DNA from: Luscinia megarhynchos
Taxonomy: Eukaryota > Chordata > Aves > Passeriformes > Turdidae
Direction: 5' to 3'
Length of the DNA stretch: 64,000 nucleotides
Assembly (NCBI GenBank): GCA_034336665.1
Contig: CM067592.1
Span: 29,299,819 to 29,363,818 of the forward strand
Both the position numbers and the translations under genes were made by a program. Shown here in pieces: positions 38,779-50,370 of the stretch; position 1 is the first letter of the stretch, and each line of letters starts with the position of its first letter. The notes below the pieces were generated by a model, which saw nothing but the letters and a program-made list of their open reading frames with translations, searched no databases and had not been told where the DNA came from.

Positions 38779-39491
38779 TGTTGTTTCTGGCTGCAGTAGA
38801 GTTAATTTTCTTCACATTGGCCAGTATGGGTGTATGTATTGTGTTTGTGCTGAACACAGTAATGGTAGCAGAGATATTTTTTTCTCTGAGCAGATCCTTT
38901 CTCTGAGTAAAGCCAAAGCCTTTTCTGTTTATTGTGCTGCCACGCTGATGAGAAAACTGGGGGTGCATGAGAAACTGGAAGAAGACCCAGTCTGGACAGG
39001 TGACCACAATCAACCCAAGAGTTCTTCCAGACTATATGACATCATGCTTAGTATATAAAGTGGGGAGAAGAAGGAGAAAGGGGGGAACATTTGGAGTGAT
39101 GACATTTGACTTCCCAAGTCATTTTTAGGAGCAAAGGAGACAAATAGTGTGTAATACAAAAATTGAATAATGCTAAAACCAGAAGTAGAAAGTTTTTGTC
39201 CCAGCCCTGTGCAACATAAGATGTTCTTGTTAAGTAGAAATATGAAAACTTTGGCATGATAGGGCACTGCTCTCGTGGAGATGGCTGAACACCTGCCTGC
39301 CCATGGGAAACAATGAATTAATTCCTTGTTTTCTTTGGCTTGTGTGTGCAGCTTTTTATTTCCCTATTAATCCATCTTTATCTCAACTCATGAGTTTTCT
39401 ACCTTTTGCCCTTCTGATTCTGTCCTGCTGGAGGAGGAGTGAGAAAGTGGCTGCATGGGGCTTGGCTTCTGGCTAAGGTTAAACCATGACA
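38779..39491 (+). mobile_element. Solo LTR interrupted by a 133-bp segment
   Basis: Starts TGTTGTTTCTGGCTGCAGTA and ends GGTTAAACCATGACA. The order of motifs matches an LTR family I know from birds: ATAGAGTTAATTTTCTTC-like start, GTGCTGCC, TATATAAAG at 39051-39060 (a good TATA box), TTGGAGTGATGACATTTGAC, GGAGATGGCTGAACACCTGC, CCCATGGGAAACAATGAATT, and CTCATGAGTTTTCTACC. The minus-strand element at 63203-63761 is a second copy. Comparison of the two shows that 39123-39255 is absent from the other. No target-site duplication is obvious. No internal retroviral sequence adjoins it. Open frames inside it are LTR translations. Confidence 0.85.
39123..39255. repeat. Copy A of a 133-135 bp repeated segment
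   Basis: Begins TTTTAGGAGCAAAGGAGACA and ends AAAACTTTGGC. Roughly five in six positions match the segment at 40237-40371 in the same orientation. It sits between two parts of the LTR, replacing about 10 bp seen in the sister LTR (63203-63761). It has no terminal inverted repeats, poly-A tail or clear target duplication, so the mechanism is open. The family is unknown to me. Confidence 0.8.
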
Positions 39492-42099
39492 GGTGTGGAT
39501 AATGTTGAATATATGATGTATAAACAACAGAATTTTTACTCTCTAGGTATCAGAACTGAACAATGAAGAGCCAGAAAACTGCTTGTTGTATCATGTTATT
39601 ATCTGTTAACCAGAAATGGGGTTAGATTGCTCTCCTTTTGCATTCCATGGAATGAAATAGGTGCTCCTTACATTTGAGAAATACATGAGGAATATCTGAT
39701 CCAGGTTCTTCTTTTATTCTTCTCATAGTATTTAAACACCACAATAAACTAACTGTACTGCAAGATTATTTCTCAGATTAATTACCACTCCAAAGTAACA
39801 TTAATTATAGAAGTAAAGAATTTAACATACTGAAGAGCAAAAGTTTACTTGTAGTTTTTTTCTTCTAACAAAATTTTTAAATAGAAGAAGAATGAAAATA
39901 TGCAGATATTCTAGCAAGGACCCACATTGGTCATCTACCTAGTACTGCCCACTCTCTTCAGAGGCCTGCTCTGAATCAAGACAGACTGGGCATCTGGTTC
40001 TGTACAGTGCAAAGTCAGCTTCTGTTGTCTTATTCGGAGACTATGCAGTAATATCTCTTGTCCCTTTAGTGTATTTATTCATGCTATTACTGTGACAATC
40101 TCCGGTGAAAGCTTGATAAGAGAAATAAGATATTGGTGCTTAGCAAATTAAATATTGACACTGTATGTACAAAAGGAATACTGTTAATTTTCCATGTATT
40201 TTATATCCCCAATGAAAGAGAAAAAAAATAAGTCCGTTTTAGGAGCAAAGGAGACAAACAGTGTGCAATACAAAATCTGAATAATGCTAAAGCTGAAAGT
40301 TGAAAGGTGTTTGCCCCAGCCCTGTCCAGCACAGTATGTTCTTGTTAGCTAGACATATGCAAAAGCTTGGCTTCACTGAAAATTGACAGAAGGATGTGCT
40401 TTGGCAACTGACCATATTGATTTGTAACAGGTAAAAATTTTTAAGAACTCTTTGTCCAGAGCATCCGACCACTATATCTTAAACTTAACATCTCTAAAAC
40501 ATATCTCTTAGGTTATTCTACAAATAAGATACAATACCTTTTTTTGAGGTATTAAAATAATTTTCTTTATAGAGGAAAATAATTTGTTTAGCATGGATGA
40601 AGCATTCTCTCATAAAAATGGAGGCCTAATGGAGAAGTGCATGGATCATATTAAGCATGAAACTTCCCCTTCCTCAGACCAAATGTCTATGCAAATGGCA
40701 CAATCCCTACGTAAAATGTACAATTAGCAAGGTATATACTCATTAAGAGGTTTCTTTTTTCAGTTCCTTGCTGTAACTTCAGAGGGAATGAATGGTATTT
40801 TTCCACAGTAATTCTTTTCCACTGGAAATTTGAAATCTGCTCAATTTTCAGGATGCCTTGCTGTTAGCAGACATTATTTTCAAATCACTGCATTTTCAAA
40901 CAGTTTGTGCACTGAAAATGGAAAATATGGAAACTGGAAATTGACATGCTTTGCAGAAGCCTGAGACAGAATATTTCTCTACTTAGTAGCTGAGGCAGAA
41001 CACGTAATTATTTTCACATCTTCCAGGAACATTGGTTAGATTGCCATAGCTCTGTCCATGTGCAGTATTCTCTAGTTCTGTCATTCAGAACTGGCTTAGT
41101 ATGTTAGATTTACTCTGAAATTTCATAAAAGATTATTGAACAATTCTATCCATGTAGAAAACAATTACTTTCCAGTTAAATTTGCCATAAAGTTTTCTCG
41201 CTTCATGTCTCCCTATACTTTACAGGTTATTTTCAGAGGGCATTACTGCAAGGGTCAGGAAGTTTGCTTGCTGCCCCCACAAAGCTGTTTTAATGAATCC
41301 AATTTTTTAGATATTTTTCGGAATATCATCTTTCACAAAAGTTTGTATAGAGTTACAATATAGATAAATACAATTTGTGAGCAGTAATACTACTGATGGA
41401 GAATAAACAGTTAAAATTTCTAAGAGAAAACTGTTTTGCCAATGACATTTTGAAATTACTAGATTTCGTATTAATAGCCACATATTCTCTACATAAGTAT
41501 TTACATCTACTTTGTAATTACCCTGTGATGAAGGAATTATTTTCCAAACCTTATAGACAGAAGATTGAGGCAGATGGAAGATTAAGATCAAAAAGGGAAG
41601 CACCCTTAGTCATTGTCAGCATTGCAATGCTATCATGACAATACAAAGTTCTCTTTTTGATGCCTATCATTCAGAAAATATCTTTCTGGGATAGCTAAGT
41701 CAATCACAAGGCACAAAGATGACAAATTCAGAGAAAAAGAAATAGCTTGTGGTACATAAAGGATGAGAAATCACCTCAAAAATTTAAAAAAACATAGAAA
41801 AACCATAAATGTCTATAATTCCTATGCCATTGATATTAAACATCCTTCATGGGACTCCTTATAAAGATACCTAGAAGTTCATATTTCTGCACATATTTCA
41901 TGTTTATTCTATGTCTTTCCTTATTTTTTAAATTTTAGCTGAACTTATTGTGTTCTCTCAGAAAATGAGGAGTTTAACAAATGTAGCATCCTACAGTTTT
42001 TAATACATTCGATGTAGCATCACAATGTAGTAACTTTTAAATAAAGTGCTGAGGTATCATTAGGTTAGATAGAGTGTAATGTGAATTGAGAATTGGCAA
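39492..42099. other. AT-rich stretch with one repeated segment
   Basis: About 2.6 kb of AT-rich DNA. The only item recognised is copy B of the 133-135 bp segment at 40237-40371. Open frames at 41136-41363 (+), 41396-41638 (+) and 41307-41603 (-) have no recognised domain. Confidence 0.5.
40237..40371. repeat. Copy B of a 133-135 bp repeated segment
   Basis: Begins TTTTAGGAGCAAAGGAGACA and ends AAAAGCTTGGC, in the same orientation as copy A, 1.1 kb away. The flanks (AATAAGTCCG to the left, TTCACTGAAA to the right) are not LTR sequence and differ from the flanks of copy A. The shared block therefore has defined edges. Confidence 0.8.
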
Positions 42100-42620
42100 G
42101 ACTGTGAGGATCAAAGGTCTATGAACAGTGGCACAGTCCAGCTGGAAGCCAGTTACAATGCGATTCTCTCATAGAACTGATCTGGGATCAGTATTGTTTC
42201 AGTACTATTAAATTATTTCTTTGGTTGTCTTAATTGCAATCTAGATGGTTAGATAAACTGCAGCCTCAGCAAATCTGCAGATGACACCTAGTCTGGAAAA
42301 GTGGCTAATGCACTGGAGAACAGAGCTAATATGCAGAGGGGCACGGAAAGGCAAGAGAAGCCAGCAGAAGGAACTGCCTGAAAATCACCTGAAGCAAAAG
42401 CAAACAAAGCCCAGCCCTTGGGGCTGACAAAGCCCTGCAGCAGAGCAGGCTGCAGCTGACTTGGAGGGAGCAGTTCTGCAGAGCTAGCTCTGAGGACAGC
42501 AGGTTGACAGGGTCCCCGTGCAGGAATGTAGCCTTCTGTCTGGGGCTGCACAAGCAGGGATGGAGTCAGCAGGCCTGGGAAGGAGTATTGCCCTGGCTGG
42601 ATCTCTCCAGCCAATCTCTC
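42100..42620 (+). mobile_element. CR1 LINE remnant, strongly decayed
   Basis: The plus strand resembles the CR1 reverse-transcriptase region around the catalytic motif. GGCACAGTCCAGCTGGAAGC (42131-42150) leads to CCTCAGCAAATCTGCAGATG (42264-42283), which reads LSKSADDT where CR1 normally has LSKFADDTKL. After about 42320 the similarity weakens, but a GC-rich stretch to roughly 42620 still recalls the C-terminal region. This is a different copy from the CR1 that follows, because the same catalytic region recurs at 43443. Confidence 0.65.
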
Positions 42621-42867
42621 ACATTGACATAATGGTGTGTGCCCCTCAGATGCCACTGAAGCAATTGGGACTGGAGCACTGAATATTCAAGGAGAGGACT
42701 GCAAGGTCTGGATGTGTTCAGGCTTTAGGAAATGGTGAGAGGAAGCATTGCTATTCTCAGATATCGAATGTGAAACTATAGAGAAGATAACCTCTCTCTC
42801 TGCACTTATCAAGCACATGAACAGCAAAATGGGGATTGCAGGACCAACATTTTTTCAACTGGGAATA

Positions 42868-44357
42868 AATCAGGCTCATGACCACCTGGAGAACCTGAAT
42901 GTACCTAAGTCTGTGAGACCCAAGGAGATGCATCCCAGAATCATGAGGGAATTGGCCTGAGATATTTGCCAAGCCACTCTCCATTATATTGGAAAAGTCA
43001 TGGCAGTCTGGTGAAAACCCAGGTGACTGGAAAAAAAGAAAACATTCACCCATCTTTAAAAAGGATAGAAGGGAGAATCCTGAGAACTACTGACCTGACA
43101 GCCTGCTCTCTGTGCCTGGGAAGATTACGGAACACATGCTCCTAGAAGGCAAGTGAAGGCACATGGAGAACAGGGAGATGATTTGAGAACTATGGATGTC
43201 CTTTATTTGAACTTCTGTAAAGCCTTTGAAATGGTCTTCTGCAACATCCTTCTCTGTTAAATTGAAGAGATATGCATTTGATGAGTGGATGAGAAATTGT
43301 TTGGAAAGTTTCATCCAGAGGGTTAACGGCTCACTCACTAAATAGATATTAGTAACAGGTGATATCCCACAATTGTCTGCATTGAGAGAAATTCTTTTCA
43401 ACATATTTTTTGTTAATGACACTGGCAATAGGTTTAAGTGCACCCTCAGCAAATTTGCAGATGACACCAAGCTGAGTTGCTGGTTTGAGACACCTGAAGA
43501 TGGGATGCCATTCAAAGGGACTTGGACAAACTTTTGAGGTTGGACCATGAGAATTTCAGGAAATTTACAAAGTGCAAAGTCCTGCACCTGGGTTGGACAA
43601 CCCATGATTTTAAAAAAAGCCTTGGAGGTTAACAGATTGAGAGCAGTGCTGATGAGAAAGTCATGGGGGTGCTAGTGTACAGAGGCTGGACATGACCTAG
43701 CCATGAGCATTCACAGACCAGGAAGCCAAACGTGTCCTGGGCTACATCCAAAGCAGTGTGGGCAGCAGGGACATGGCTGGGGAGAGAAAGGGGGATGGGA
43801 GCGGGGGTCAGGGAATTCTGCCCCTCTGCTCTGCTCTGATGAGACCCCACCTGCAGTGCTGCACCCAGCTCTGGGGTCCCAGACCACAGGAAGGACATGG
43901 ACCTGTTGGAGAGAATCCAGAGGAGGCCACCAAATATGATTAGAGGGAGGGAGTTCCTCTCATAGAAAGAAAAGCCAAGAGATAAGTCAGCCTGGAAAAG
44001 ACAAGGCTTCAGGGTAACCTTATTATGCCTTCTGGTATTCAGAGTGAGCCTATGAGAAAGATGGACATAAACTTTACAAGAACATATAATGACAGGAGAG
44101 GGGAATTGGCTTTAAACTTAAAGAATAGTACTAGATTAGACGTTAAGAAGGCATTCTTTACTGTGAGCATGAGGAGGCATTGGAGCAGGTTGCCCAGACA
44201 AATTGTGGACTCTCAGTTTCTGGAGGTGTTCAAGGCCAGGTTCAATCAGGCTGTGGTCTAGTAAAAGGTTTACCTGCCTGTGGCAGGAGTGGTGGAAGTA
44301 GATGATGATTTCGGTCCTATCCAACTCAACCTATTCTGTTATTCTTTGATTATATGA
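42868..44357 (+). mobile_element. CR1 LINE, 5'-truncated, complete 3' end
   Basis: About 1.5 kb of CR1 ORF2 and 3' UTR. It opens at CACCTGGAGAACCTGAATGT. Box A survives as DVLYLNFCKAF (43196-43228) and the catalytic box as LSKFADDTKL (43446-43475). The C-terminal landmarks follow: GATGAGACCCCACCTGCAGT (43839-43858) and CTGCACCCAGCTCTGGGGTC (43859-43878). The 3' UTR ends CCTATTCTGTTATTCTTTGA then TTATATGA, matching the short ATTCT-type terminal repeats of CR1. Stops and frameshifts make it inactive. Its box A region is almost identical to the minus-strand copy at 49440-49545. Confidence 0.9.
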
Positions 44358-47300
44358 ACACAGAGCTGCATAGTGAAACAAGAGAGGACATACAAAAGTG
44401 ATGTTTTCAGCAAGGTATAAAAATGAATTATTTGCACATTATGGGTAGTCAGAGATTTGAAGATGTTAGTCATAATGGCTTTACAACAGCCATCTTGATT
44501 TTTATGCAAAAAATCAACGGGAAAAATGTTTTTAAGAACTTGATCAAGTTGTGCTTTCTTTGGGCGTGGGACCAGATGATCATCAGAAATTATTTCTGAA
44601 GTATATTTTTCCATTATTCCACATTACAGAAAAGTTATCTCCAGTGTGATTATTTTATGTGGCTTGTTTGCAACATGCTGCTCTGTTTGGAATCACATCT
44701 ACATTTGTCTACCACATGAAAATTTTTTATTTTCAAATAATACATCTCCAAGGCTTACATTTCTCTTCATTCTCTTTCAAAAGCTACTTGCACTGTACAC
44801 ACATACATCTGGGAATAACGTCACTATGATATAGTGATGATACAGATTCATAAATAAGGGAAGAAATCCTTTTGGAGATTAAGTTTGTCTAGTTTTCTTC
44901 GTATTTATGTGTTATGTGTTTATTCTATGACATATTTCTCAGGTATTCCTGTCTGTTCCAAACTAGTGACACCCTAAAAACCCAAGATGTTTTCTAATTA
45001 TGTGAATGCATAATGAAATAATAAGATTATTGCCTTTTCAAAGAGAGTAAAATGCATTTATATTTAAAGAGACAAGAAAAGATCTATGTACCATGCAAGT
45101 TTCAAATTTTAGGTATCTCATCCTGACACTATGTTTATAAATTATTAAGTAATATAATCAGATTATTTTCTTGTTACCAAAACTGAAAGGTAATTTAAAA
45201 AACAATGAAACTACAGATAAACTTTCAAGCTAGAGAGAATTATGTCTATTTTGCAAGTCATGTGGTCTGAAAAATGCCATCTATACTAAGTCAAAATCAC
45301 TGTAAAACATAAAATGAATTACCCAAGTTATAATTAAACACTGCACTCATTGGTGATTTTTGTATTGACAGCTCCACTGAAATAGGACCACATAGACTCT
45401 TGATTCCTGTAATTACCTTTGGGTACCCTTTTGCAACATAATTTTAGAATACTGCCAGCCATTAATCAAACCACATCATGTCAAGGAGCTTTTAAGTACC
45501 ATCAAACAGATGAACTTGAAAATGTCAGTATTTGGTGAGATATGGGGATGTGAGGCCCTAAAGGATTAAAATATATTAGGCAGACAAGAAGAATGAAAGA
45601 CAAATAGATGCATGTAAGTGTGAGGAGACTGAACCCCCTGTCTATCCCACTGCATACAAGTTATTTATGTATTACATTTCCTCTTCACTATGTTTTTATG
45701 CGTCCACCAAGTTTGTCTTGGGGGAAGTGTTTGGCAGTATTAAACTATGTGTGTTATGACCAACCAAATGTAAGATATTGAAAGAAACACTGACAAGGTA
45801 ATTAATGGTTTAGCTTACTTTGTGAGTTTTCAATAATAAATAAGAAGAATTTTCATTTTCTTGCAGGGGAAACACATTGACAGTTGCATTTTGCTGCTGC
45901 AAGTTGAAAGACTGGGCTATTTGCTATCTCTCTTTTTCTTTCTGGAAGATGCTTAATGAAATGAAAACAACAATGGCATGACTGTTGTCTGATATATCAA
46001 AATGTTATACAGAAAAGTTTGCTTCTGGGTATTTCACTACTTATTTGGTTGAATAAAAGATGCATGATGTCAAACACAAGACCTAAATCACCTTGTGTTC
46101 AGGTGTCTTCTCTCCATACTGATCAGCAGCCTATGAGATAGAAAAAAAGCTTTGAGAGATATCTCCTGAAAATTATTTGTGGCAGAAGACTGTTTTCCCT
46201 GGTGGATTTGCGCAACAGTTTAGTAACATTTTCAAGCATTTCCCTTTCCTTATGCAGAGCTTTCTTCAAAGCTCTGGCATAGCATTGTTCTTACTTTACA
46301 GCAAAGGACAAACCTCGAGTGATTTGAAGCTGCTGACATCTTCTTTTAGCAGCCCTGTGATGGTGATTATTTTGCATCACAAAGAAAGTCCATATTCATT
46401 ATAATTTATACTAAAGGCTGCATCATTGTCTGTGGATTTATAGAAGAATTTAAGAATTCAAACTGCATATAGGAAAAGCATTTCATGGACTTAATATATC
46501 ATATCTATAAAGGGGAAAATCTGGAATATTTTTTACCCATTTTATAGAAAACCAATGGAATTGACTGCCTAGAGAAGGTGAAATGATTAGAGGACAGAGC
46601 AAAAGAAACCTATCAAAGATGTCTTTTCAACATCAGAACTCACACAATATTTTTCATAGTATTTCTACCCCAAAGGAATAATGAAATTTAAAAATATCTT
46701 CTATATTTCTAAATTTTAATGGAATTATATTTATAGTCTCTGCCTTCATCAACTGTAAAAAATAATTTATATCAAAATAAAATAAAATAAAAATGTTCCG
46801 ACCCCCTGAAGATGGCATCAGTGGCTGGCAGTCTGAAAAAAATCATCTTCCTACATAAACTTTATAGTGTTTTAAATTGGTCCTCCATGCTAGTCTTCAT
46901 TTGGTCTATAAGGTACCAACTCAAATATCTTATATACACAGAGAAAAGAAAAACCATGAGAAGACTAGAGATTACTCTGCTGGGCTGAAACACTTCTTTA
47001 CTACCAATCTACGGTTCGTTGAATATGGAATAGGAATAGGTTGCTAACCTCCTTATAATGTGAACAGACTGAAGTACCAACTAATGTAAATAAAGCTGTG
47101 ACCTCTATTTTAAAAACTGATATAGTATTATTGAATAGAGGAGGTCATTTCCATGGTCTTTTTTAAAAAAATAAATGTAAGGCTGACAGATGTCATCAAA
47201 ATATTTACAACAAATTACTGCTTATTATCAAGCTGTTGAAACTACATATCAGTATACTATTTGCTAAAGATAAACAAAGCAGCACTTTACTCCACTATTA

Positions 47301-48105
47301 TGATTGCCAAATGTTTCTCTGAAATTAATCAAAATTAAGCTTCTGGTAAATACTATAAAGAGAAATTATAACTATATCTTATCTTAAATACATATTTTAA
47401 ATTCTTCAAATTTCTAATGCACAACACTTCACCCAGACTGACAGCATAGTACAAAATACTAGATTATCCTATGTTTTTATAACAAATACTTATAGATCAT
47501 CTGTTTGTCTGTAATGTTCTCCATTTTGTTTTCTTCCTGTACTTTTCTGCATCTCAGGTGCCTATACATATCAAGAAATGAGAAAGCAAAACATGAGAAT
47601 TTTGAAATAAGGAATGAAAAGAAAATACATAGATTTACATGTTTCCAAGGAAGGTTATTGTAGCTCTACTGCAGCAAACATGGCTCCAGTAGTCAGAAAG
47701 TCAGCTGGGCAATTAAAGATAAATCAAACATATTCATCTGGCCAAACTCTCCATCTTGTTTAATATTTTGATACAAACAAAATATTGTTACCACTCTTTG
47801 ATTTGACAAATTCCTTTAGGCTTGTGCATTTTCTGTTTCTAATAAAACAGTATGCTGATGGTGGAATATGTATGTCTCTAGATAAGATGGAAAACAATGA
47901 AGAGTGAATAAAGCCTTCTTCCTCTGTCAACACAAGGTAACAAAAACCAGTGGCATTCACTTCACTACTGGCTTTAACTATATAATGTAAGTTTAGAAGT
48001 CCTTTTTTTGTCAGATTCAAGAAGCCATGATTCTGTGCCTTGCAATTCTTTACTCCTTCTTTCTTCTCCTGGTTATTTTTGGTGGTGGTTTTCTGATAGA
48101 CTTAT
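44358..48105. other. AT-rich stretch, nothing recognised
   Basis: About 3.7 kb, including a short AAAAT run near 46772-46795. A minus-strand open frame at 47760-48020 (86 codons) matches no family I know. Confidence 0.5.
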
Positions 48106-48511
48106 CACAGGATCACAGAATGACTGATATTGACCAGCACAACTTCATGTTGTCTAGACACATCTAGGAAGGTTTCAGTGTCTCCACAGACGGGAATACT
48201 ACAGCCTCTTGAGGAAACCCATTCTATTGTTTGGTAACCCTCACAATAAAATCACTTTTTATTCTGTTTAGAATTTTTTTCATGTATCTCAGTTTATGTC
48301 ACTTGCCTCTTGTCCTGTCTCTGGACACCACTGAGAAGTTTGGGTCTTTCTTCTTAATGCAGATCCCTAAATATGGGTACACCTGAAGAAGATCTTGCTG
48401 AGCCTTTCCAAAAGGATGTGCACTCACAGCTCTCCCAGCCTCTCTGCCTTGTGACAGATGTTCCAGTTACTTCATCATCTTCATGGTTCCCCAGAGGACT
48501 CTCTCCTCTCT
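48106..48511 (-). mobile_element. CR1 LINE 3' fragment
   Basis: Plus-strand start CACAGGATCACAGAATGACT is the complement of a CR1 3' terminus. It is followed by GAGGAAACCCATTCTATTG, CTTGTCCTGTCTCTGGACAC and CTGAAGAAGATCTTGCTGAG, in the order expected for the 3' UTR and end of ORF2 on the minus strand. It breaks off where a second CR1 3' end begins at 48512. Confidence 0.75.
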
Positions 48512-49657
48512 AAAGAATGCTAAAATAGTTTCAGGTTGAAGGGACCTTTTAAAAGTCCTCTAGCAGTGATCAGGGACATCTTTGAGTAGATCAGGTTGTT
48601 CAAAGATCAACCTGGTCTTGACTTTTTCTAGGGGTGAGGCATGTGCCACATCTCTGGCAGTCACTGCCAGTGCTTCATCACCCGCATTGTGGAATACTTT
48701 TTTCTTATATTTAAATTAAATAAAAATTGCCATTTATCCTGTCACTACAGGACCTTCTTAGACGTTCCTCTCCAGCTTTCATTTAGGTTCACTTTAAATT
48801 CTGGGAAGCTGCTGTAAGATCACCCTGGAATTATCTGTTCTCCAGGCTGAACAAGCTTAGCTCAGTCCATCTTCTGTAAGAAGTGCTCCAGCCGTCAGAT
48901 TATCTTCATGACCCTCTTCTGGACTTGCTCCACCGGGCCCACCTCTTGTATTGGAGGTACAGGACACAATGTTTCAAGTGGGATCTTAGTAAGAGAGAGG
49001 AAGAGAATCACCTCCTTCAGGTGGTCAGGCTTCTTTTGATGCGTAACTATGAGACTGGCTTTCTGGACTGTAAGCATGCATCACTGGCTCTTATCCAGCT
49101 TGGCAGGACTGTTTATAATCTGTTCATCCTCCAGGCTGAGATTGTACTTGGAGTTGCCTCCACCCAGGTTCAGGACCTTGCACTTGGTCTTGTAGAACCT
49201 CATGATTTTGCCATGCGTCTCTTGTCCCTCAGGTGTGTCAAATGCACCACTCAGCTTGGTACCATCTTTGAATTTGCTGAGAGTTTCACTGGATGCCATT
49301 GATGAAGCCATTAAAAAGTACTGATCTCAAACCCCAAAGGGGGTTCACTGATGTCCATCTAAATAATGAACCAATGACCACTAGCCTCGGCAATCACTTT
49401 CCAAACAATTTCATATCCACTGAACAGTCCACCCATCAAATGCATATCTCTTCAATTTAACAGAGAAGGATGATGTGGGAGACCATTTAAAAGGCTTTAC
49501 AAAAGTTCAAATAAAGGACATCCGTAGTTCTCAAATCACCTCCCTGTCCTCCATTTGCCTTAGCATACCTTCTAAGAGTATCTGTTCTGTAATCTTCCCA
49601 GGTACAGAGGGCAGGCTGTCAGATCAGTAGTCCCCAGGGTTCTCCCTTCTACCCTTT
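48512..49657 (-). mobile_element. CR1 LINE, 3' portion (split by LTR)
   Basis: The 3' end lies at 48512 (TTTCAGGTTGAAGGGACC). The order then follows CR1 backwards: CCTGTCACTACAGGACCTTC, TCTGTTCTCCAGGCTGAACA, CTTGCACTTGGTCTTGTAGA, CATCTTTGAATTTGCTGAGA (complement of the FADD region), GGCTTTACAAAAGTTCAAAT (complement of box A, DVLYLNFCKAF), and TAGTCCCCAGGGTTCTCCC. It stops at CCTTT (49653-49657), where an LTR is inserted, and resumes at 50371. Open frame 48883-49302 is an antisense translation of this element. Confidence 0.9.
49653..49657. other. Target-site duplication, left copy (CCTTT)
   Basis: CCTTT immediately left of the LTR and again at 50371-50375. Removing the LTR plus one copy restores continuous CR1 sequence. 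Confidence 0.8.
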
Positions 49658-50370
49658 TGCTGGGGATTGATTTGTCTCTCTGTGGAATTTTTCCCATTGG
49701 AATGCTAACAAACTTGTTGGCTACACCCTAGCACGGATAGGGGCTGTCTCTCTCTATCATTTGGCTTGTAGAAGAACAGTTGCTGGAAAACCTCCTCCAG
49801 ACACAGCAATGCCAGGAGCTGCCTTCCTCAGCTGTGGGATCCTGCAACCCCCCTGCTCAGATGTCATCCCACTCCACCTCCACACATCCTGTTGAAGCAT
49901 TGGAACTGACGCTCCCCCTGAGATCCATGAGCGGCTTCTCTCCTCCACCCTTCCCATTTGGGACTCAGTCGCCATCACCCCAACTCCTCTGCAGCCACGT
50001 GTGATCACTGCACCTCCTCCTGCTACTAGGAGCTGGCTGGCGCTGCCTGCCACCTAGGAATGTAACTGCACCACAGGGGAAAGGTGCCCACAACCGAAAG
50101 AACTGTTACTGGGTTCCTGTTCTCTTTGTTGTTGACTTCGTAGTTGTTGTTGTTTAGTTTGCCTTGTTTCGTATGTATATCTATATATCTATATATCTAT
50201 ATATATCTATATACACCAGTAAAGAACTGTCATTCCTAACCCCATATCTCTGCTTGAGAGCCCCTTAATTTCAAAAGTATAATAAATTGGAGAGAAAGGA
50301 ATTTGCACTCTCCATCTCAGGGAGGGGCTCCTGCCTTTCTTGGCAAATACCTGTCCTTCAAACTAAGATA
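49658..50370 (+). mobile_element. Solo LTR inserted in CR1
   Basis: 713-bp LTR beginning TGCTGGGGATTGATTTGTCT and ending TTCAAACTAAGATA (terminal CA probably mutated to TA). The 3' half is shared with the LTR at 53823-55053: AACTGCACCACAGGGGAAAG, then CCTGAGAGCCCCTTAATTTC-like sequence, then GCTCCTGCCTTTCTTGGCA. It is flanked by a perfect CCTTT duplication, fitting ERVL/ERVK-type integration. No internal region remains. A TATATC-type microsatellite has expanded within it. The small open frames are not retroviral genes. Confidence 0.85.
50172..50214. repeat. TATATC-type microsatellite inside LTR
   Basis: Alternating CTATATAT units between TTTCGTATG and CACCAGTAAAGAACTG. The related LTR at 53823 has only TTACACACAC at this position, so the expansion happened in this copy. 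Confidence 0.9.

Noticed and set aside
47760..48020. Possible exon on minus (acceptor TCTTATCTAG, donor GTAACA)
   Set aside because: Splice-like motifs are frequent in AT-rich DNA and the segment has no other support.
48883..49302. 139-codon plus-strand open frame
   Set aside because: It is antisense to the CR1 reverse-transcriptase region; the real coding sense is minus and broken.
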